Source: Paraburkholderia flava (GTDB lineage: Bacteria; Pseudomonadota; Gammaproteobacteria; Burkholderiales; Burkholderiaceae). Taken from it: 64,000 nt of DNA. This document shows, in pieces, positions 61,020 through 64,000 of the stretch (position 1 is its first letter; the number at the start of each line of letters is the position of its first letter). The notes below the pieces were generated by a model, which saw nothing but the letters and a program-made list of their open reading frames with translations, did no database searches and was not told where the DNA came from. A program made the translations under genes and the position numbers. Location of the stretch: positions 186,001 to 250,000 of the forward strand of contig NZ_SMRO01000001.1 of assembly GCF_004359985.1 (NCBI RefSeq), given 5' to 3'.

Positions 61020-61625
61020 CTACTTGTTCTTGATTCGATACCGGCAGATCAGCCGGCCATCCCTCAAGCAATGCTCGCTCGCCGGCCGCCCGGTCGCTTC
61101 AGAAAAATAAGCGGCCATCGCACTGCAAACGCAGGGGTTTTCGCGCACCGCGCCCGCTACCGGACAACTGTAATTGCGCACCATGATCGCGTTGCCGTCG
61201 GCAACGGCTTCGGTGTGCGCGCCTAGCGCGTCGACGATCGCCATGGCCTGCGCAAGATTGGTCTGGAAATCGGTCGATGCGGGCAGATTGTTTTCGCGGG
61301 CGAGGGCGCGTCCGGTTTCGGTGAGCACGCTCTTCAGCTGACACTCGTCGAGCTGGTGACGAAGCGTCGCGAGAAGCCCCATCAAAAAGACGCGATACGC
61401 ACTCGATGACGTGTCCTCGCTGCCCTGAGCCGCTTCGTACACGACCGCCGGCTTGCCGGGAGTGCCGGTTTGCAGCGGCTTGTGCCGCCGCACGAGACCT
61501 TCCGCTTCCAGCTGTTTCAACTGGACATTGATTGCGGTGCGCGTCACGTTGAGACGGTCGCAGAGCTGCACGACAGTCAGCGGTTCTCGTTGCAGCGCGC
61601 GTAAGACGTCACTCTTCGTAGTCAC
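61020..61625 (-). CDS. Cys-rich winged-helix repressor, probable iron-sulfur (SufR-like)
   Basis: 201 residues. The N-terminal helix-turn-helix (VVQLCDRLNVTRTAINVQLKQLEAEGLV) is followed by a helical domain and a C-terminal Cys cluster: Cys154 (NYSCPVAG), Cys165 and Cys167 (NPCVCSAM), Cys186 (SEHCLRDG) and Cys194 (LICRYRI). This spacing is that of SufR-type repressors which hold a [4Fe-4S] cluster and lose DNA binding on oxidation. It is divergent from a catalase-related peroxidase gene, with a perfect palindrome between, so oxidant-relieved repression of that gene is likely (inference). Confidence 0.8.
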   Translation of the reverse strand: MTTKSDVLRALQREPLTVVQLCDRLNVTRTAINVQLKQLEAEGLVRRHKPLQTGTPGKPAVVYEAAQGSEDTSSSAYRVFLMGLLATLRHQLDECQLKSVLTETGRALARENNLPASTDFQTNLAQAMAIVDALGAHTEAVADGNAIMVRNYSCPVAGAVRENPCVCSAMAAYFSEATGRPASEHCLRDGRLICRYRIKNK

Positions 61626-61688
61626 GGGAAAGGGGTGTGGTTCAGCAGGCGTGGGTTTCGATTATAGCCCGCGGGGGTTCACAGCGAT

Positions 61689-61736
61689 GCACAACGACAA
61701 TAATGACAAATAGTATTGTCATTATTGTCGTTGTGC
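61689..61736. promoter_or_regulatory. 48-bp perfect palindromic operator
   Basis: Two 21-base perfectly complementary arms (61689-61709 and 61716-61736) flank a six-base centre. Each arm holds two GACAA half-sites, at 61696-61700 and 61705-61709, mirrored as TTGTC at 61716-61720 and 61725-61729. It lies in the 161-base divergent gap between the Cys-rich repressor and the catalase-related peroxidase gene and overlaps that gene's likely -35 box. Confidence 0.9.
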
Positions 61737-61744
61737 CCTAGACT
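61716..61744 (+). promoter_or_regulatory. Candidate promoter of the catalase-related peroxidase gene
   Basis: TTGTCA (61716-61721) and TAGACT (61739-61744) with 17-base spacing; five and four matches to consensus. The -35 box is inside the right arm of the palindrome, so a bound repressor would block RNA polymerase. Leader to ATG 61787 about 35 bases. Confidence 0.55.
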
Positions 61745-61786
61745 TCGCTTGCCGTCCCCCCTCAATACACCTGACGAGTCCCGATC

Positions 61787-62791
61787 ATGAGACCCTCCGT
61801 GCCGCGCTTTTCGTTAGCCATTCTGCTTGCCCTTGCGATAGGGCAGATGGCGACTGCCCAGACCGCGAATTCCCCCGCTGTTCAGAAATCGACCCCCGTG
61901 CAACTCGTCGACGCGTTGAACGGCGTGTTCGGCAAACACCCGGATGCGCGCGCCGTGCACGCGAAGGGGATCGTGCTCGAGGGCACCTTTACGCCGAGCG
62001 CTGCAGCACGCACGGTGAGCAAGGCGCCGCATTTTCAGGCGGCGGTTCCGGTGATCGTGCGGTTCTCGAACTTTGCCGGCATTCCGGATATTCCCGACAA
62101 TCAAACACTCGCTTCGCCGCGTGGGTTTGCGATCAAGTTCAAGCTCCCCGACGGCAGCGACAGCGATATCGTCGCGCACTCGTTCAACGGTTTTCCGTCC
62201 CCCACAGCGGACGATTTCCGCGACCTGCTGATCGCGATCGGAACGAGTGGCCCGAACGCGCCGAAGCCCACGCCGCTAGATGGTTATCTGGCGAGTCATC
62301 CGGTAGCGAAGGCGTTTCTGACCGCGCACAAGCCGTTTCCTACCAGCTATGCGACGTTGCCGTACTTCGGCGTCAACACGTTCAGATTCATCGATGCGAA
62401 AGGCGTCGTGACGTATGGGCGTTATCAGTTTCTGCCGATGGACGGCGATCACTATCTGTCGGATGCGGCGGCGGCCAAGGTCGCGCCGGACTTTCTTCAA
62501 TCCGAGATCCGTCAGCGTGTGACACACAGGCCAGTCCGGTTCCGGCTGGTTCTGCAGATCGCGCAACCGGGCGACAAGCTCGACGATCCGTCGATCGCAT
62601 GGTCCAGCACGCATCGCACCGTGGAACTCGGCACGATCTCGATCACGAAGGCGGTGGCCGACAACGTGCTTGCGCAGCGTCATCTGCTGTTCATGCCGAA
62701 TGCGCTGCCGCCCGGTATCGAAGTGGAAGATCCGATGATCAATGCGCGTTCCGCTGCTTATCCGGTTTCGTTTGCGCGTCGTCAGCAATAG
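61787..62791 (+). CDS. Periplasmic catalase-related peroxidase (SrpA-like)
   Basis: 334 residues with a Sec signal peptide (LAILLALAIGQMATAQ). It is a short catalase-fold heme protein: ARAVHAKGIVLEGTFTPS contains the distal His, VIVRFSNFAGIPDIPD follows, SDIVAHSFNGF carries the Asn position, RGFAIKFKLPDG is conserved and the C-terminal ARSAAYPVSFARRQ holds the probable proximal Tyr. Members have organic peroxidase rather than true catalase activity. Likely periplasmic protection against peroxides. Next to a redox-type repressor. Confidence 0.88.
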   Translation: MRPSVPRFSLAILLALAIGQMATAQTANSPAVQKSTPVQLVDALNGVFGKHPDARAVHAKGIVLEGTFTPSAAARTVSKAPHFQAAVPVIVRFSNFAGIPDIPDNQTLASPRGFAIKFKLPDGSDSDIVAHSFNGFPSPTADDFRDLLIAIGTSGPNAPKPTPLDGYLASHPVAKAFLTAHKPFPTSYATLPYFGVNTFRFIDAKGVVTYGRYQFLPMDGDHYLSDAAAAKVAPDFLQSEIRQRVTHRPVRFRLVLQIAQPGDKLDDPSIAWSSTHRTVELGTISITKAVADNVLAQRHLLFMPNALPPGIEVEDPMINARSAAYPVSFARRQQ

Positions 62792-62862
62792 CGGTTAGCG
62801 GTCGAGGCGGCCTCGCCGTCTCGACGTAGTTCGATTATGGGTAACACGCGGGAGACGTCACC

Positions 62863-63099
62863 ATGAACACCACACTCGTACCGGGCAATTCCCTCATCAC
62901 GGAAACGCCTGAAGAAGGGCGGCAGCTTGCCGTCAAGATGGCCCGGTTAATCGTCAAGGCCACACAGCCGGACGAGACTGTCCGCGAGAAACTGCGCGCC
63001 GTGTACGCCAATGACGCAAGCATGCTTTTACAGGTCGGCCACGTCGTGGCGATCGAATTCAAGACGATTGCCGCAGCGAATGACTACTGGCGCAAGTAG
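62863..63099 (+). CDS. Small protein of unknown function (78 residues)
   Basis: 78 residues, GGGAG ribosome site 10 bases upstream of ATG 62863. Mostly helical (EEGRQLAVKMARLIVKATQ, ETVREKLRAVYANDASMLLQVGHVVAIEFKTI) with a Thr-rich N-terminus. No motif I recognise, no signal peptide. It lies 71 bases after the catalase-related gene on the same strand and may share its transcript. Confidence 0.65.
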   Translation: MNTTLVPGNSLITETPEEGRQLAVKMARLIVKATQPDETVREKLRAVYANDASMLLQVGHVVAIEFKTIAAANDYWRK

Positions 63100-63177
63100 C
63101 GGGGTAGAGAAGTAGACGAACCCGAATCGAATCGCGGCGTGTCGCCTTTACACCGCTTTATTCAAGGAAAAATTCAC

Positions 63178-63570
63178 ATGCCGATGCTTAAATTCGACAT
63201 CATTCAAGGCCGCACCGACGAACAGCTGCGCACACTGCTGGATGCAGCTCATCAGGCGATGGTGCAGGCATTCGACGTCCCCGTGACCGACCGCTATCAA
63301 TGCGTCGCACAGCATCGACCGAACGAACTGGTGATCGAAGACACCGGGCTCGGGTATCCGCGTTCGAAAGACGTCGTTCTGCTGACTGCCGTGAGCCGCA
63401 AGCGTACCGAGCCGCAGAAGGTCGAGTTCTATCGGTTGCTCGTCGAGAACCTGCAAGCGAAATGCGGTATCTCACCGGACGACGTGGTCGTGTCCATCGT
63501 CGAAAACGACGACGCGGACTGGTCGTTTGGCCGGGGACGCGCGCAGTTTCTGACGGGTGAGTTGACGTAA
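63178..63570 (+). CDS. Tautomerase-family protein
   Basis: 130 residues from ATG 63178 with AAGGAAA upstream; Pro2 follows the initiator Met and would be the catalytic N-terminal Pro once Met is removed. The family opening [20 protein letters not shown] and the [23 protein letters not shown] segment match the tautomerase_2 group, whose members isomerise small unsaturated acids; the physiological substrate is unknown. 78 bases follow the small unknown gene. Confidence 0.88.
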   Translation: MPMLKFDIIQGRTDEQLRTLLDAAHQAMVQAFDVPVTDRYQCVAQHRPNELVIEDTGLGYPRSKDVVLLTAVSRKRTEPQKVEFYRLLVENLQAKCGISPDDVVVSIVENDDADWSFGRGRAQFLTGELT

Positions 63571-63619
63571 CGGAGCCAGCGGTTTTTTTGTCGCGCGTCG
63601 CAGTCCGGATGTTGAGTCA

Positions 63620-63652
63620 CTGTCCCGGCGTTACTTCAAATCGCCGGGACAG
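63620..63652. terminator. Hairpin between tautomerase and autotransporter genes
   Basis: CTGTCCCGGCG (63620-63630) pairs perfectly with CGCCGGGACAG (63642-63652) around an 11-base loop, in the gap between two convergent genes. No long T-run, so termination may be partial or Rho-assisted. Part of a 155-base gap in which nothing else is seen. Confidence 0.6.
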
Positions 63653-63725
63653 CGATGCGTTCTCAAACTATCGGATCATCCGCGGTCCAGATCCGGACAC
63701 GGACATAGCGACATTCGCTTTTGCC

Positions 63726-64000
63726 TCACCATTTCCAGCCTACGCCGGCGTTGACTCCGACCTGAGCACCCGTCGTCGAGAGACCCGCGCCGTAAGACCA
63801 TCTTCCGCTGTCGGAGAGCGCCTTGAAGTTGATCGCGAGCGCGCCATACCCCTGGAATCCGCCGACACCGACACCCAGTTCCTGTTCGCCAGGCGCCAGC
63901 GTCGGCATGTAGGTTCCGGCCATCGCCATGCTCATCGCGATGCCTGAGTACGCGACGCGCGCGACGTTGTTGACGTTGCTCTGCACGCTCTGCAACTGCT
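63726..64000 (-). CDS. C-terminal YadA-type membrane anchor of a trimeric autotransporter adhesin (partial)
   Basis: The frame is open to the window edge; only the last 91 residues are visible. They match the YadA_anchor domain: NVNNVARVAYSGIAMSMAMAG (the last coiled-coil/helix), MPTLAPGEQELGVGVGGFQGY and four beta-strands ending GVNAGVGWKW with a terminal aromatic residue, the Bam recognition signal. Trimers of this domain form a 12-strand outer-membrane barrel exporting the adhesin stalk. The stalk and head lie outside the window. Confidence 0.93.
   Translation of the reverse strand, partial: QLQSVQSNVNNVARVAYSGIAMSMAMAGTYMPTLAPGEQELGVGVGGFQGYGALAINFKALSDSGRWSYGAGLSTTGAQVGVNAGVGWKW

Noticed and set aside
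1..64000. tRNA genes, CRISPR arrays, insertion sequences, prophage or integrase genes
   Set aside because: No cloverleaf, regular spacer-repeat array, transposase DDE motif or integrase-like frame was seen; strand changes are explained by ordinary operon borders.

Overview
The window is GC-rich (mostly G/C third positions). Its gene content is typical of the Burkholderiaceae, most likely Paraburkholderia or Burkholderia: a Burkholderia-type type VI secretion system (T6SS), sarcosine oxidase linked to L-serine ammonia-lyase under a GATase-AraC regulator, a trimeric autotransporter adhesin and many one-component regulators. I see no tRNA, rRNA, CRISPR array, insertion sequence or phage gene. 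This assignment rests on gene content and composition alone.

Region 1 (1-5903) is a tightly packed operon entering from outside the window. It encodes a NodU/CmcH-type carbamoyltransferase (5' end missing), an amidohydrolase-like protein without metal ligands, a 693-residue SGNH-hydrolase-containing protein, a short-chain dehydrogenase with Phe at the catalytic Tyr position, and a small papain-fold (C39-like) protein. It looks like part of an undescribed biosynthetic or tailoring cluster. Region 2 (6200-9131) is a trans-3-hydroxy-L-proline catabolic unit: a FadR-type regulator diverging from a Thr-type proline-racemase-family dehydratase and a pyrroline-2-carboxylate reductase. Then come zwf with a strong terminator, and a FeeM-like acyltransferase followed by a large 7TM-GGDEF-EAL protein (11189-15035).

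Region 3 (15056-23919) is the sarcosine/serine unit: a SouR/GbdR-like regulator diverging from sdaA-soxB-soxD-soxA-soxG-folB and a small unknown gene. Sarcosine oxidase demethylates sarcosine to glycine and yields 5,10-methylene-THF, glycine and that C1 unit can form serine, and SdaA converts serine to pyruvate. A DMT exporter gene and a divergent MocR regulator gene follow.

Region 4 (26498-48782) is a complete core T6SS: tssJKL on the minus strand, tagM-tssB-tssC-hcp-tssE-tssF-tssG-clpV-tssA on the plus strand, then an OmpA protein, tagF and tssM on the minus strand. An M15 peptidase (TagX-like) and a divergent Ala/Thr-rich membrane protein with a Cys-containing tail follow. No vgrG, PAAR or effector gene is present, so the spike and cargo must be encoded elsewhere.

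Region 5 (49053-64000) is mixed. It holds a lipoprotein nucleoside hydrolase, a LysR regulator, a zinc alcohol dehydrogenase with a divergent AraC regulator, and a Tat-exported molybdoenzyme with a cytochrome b and a periplasmic protein, divergent from an OmpR-type two-component system. It also holds a tandem-PAS diguanylate cyclase, a 2-hydroxyacid dehydrogenase, a Cys-rich probable Fe-S repressor separated by a 48-bp perfect palindrome from a periplasmic catalase-related peroxidase, a tautomerase, and the C-terminal anchor of a trimeric autotransporter running off the end.
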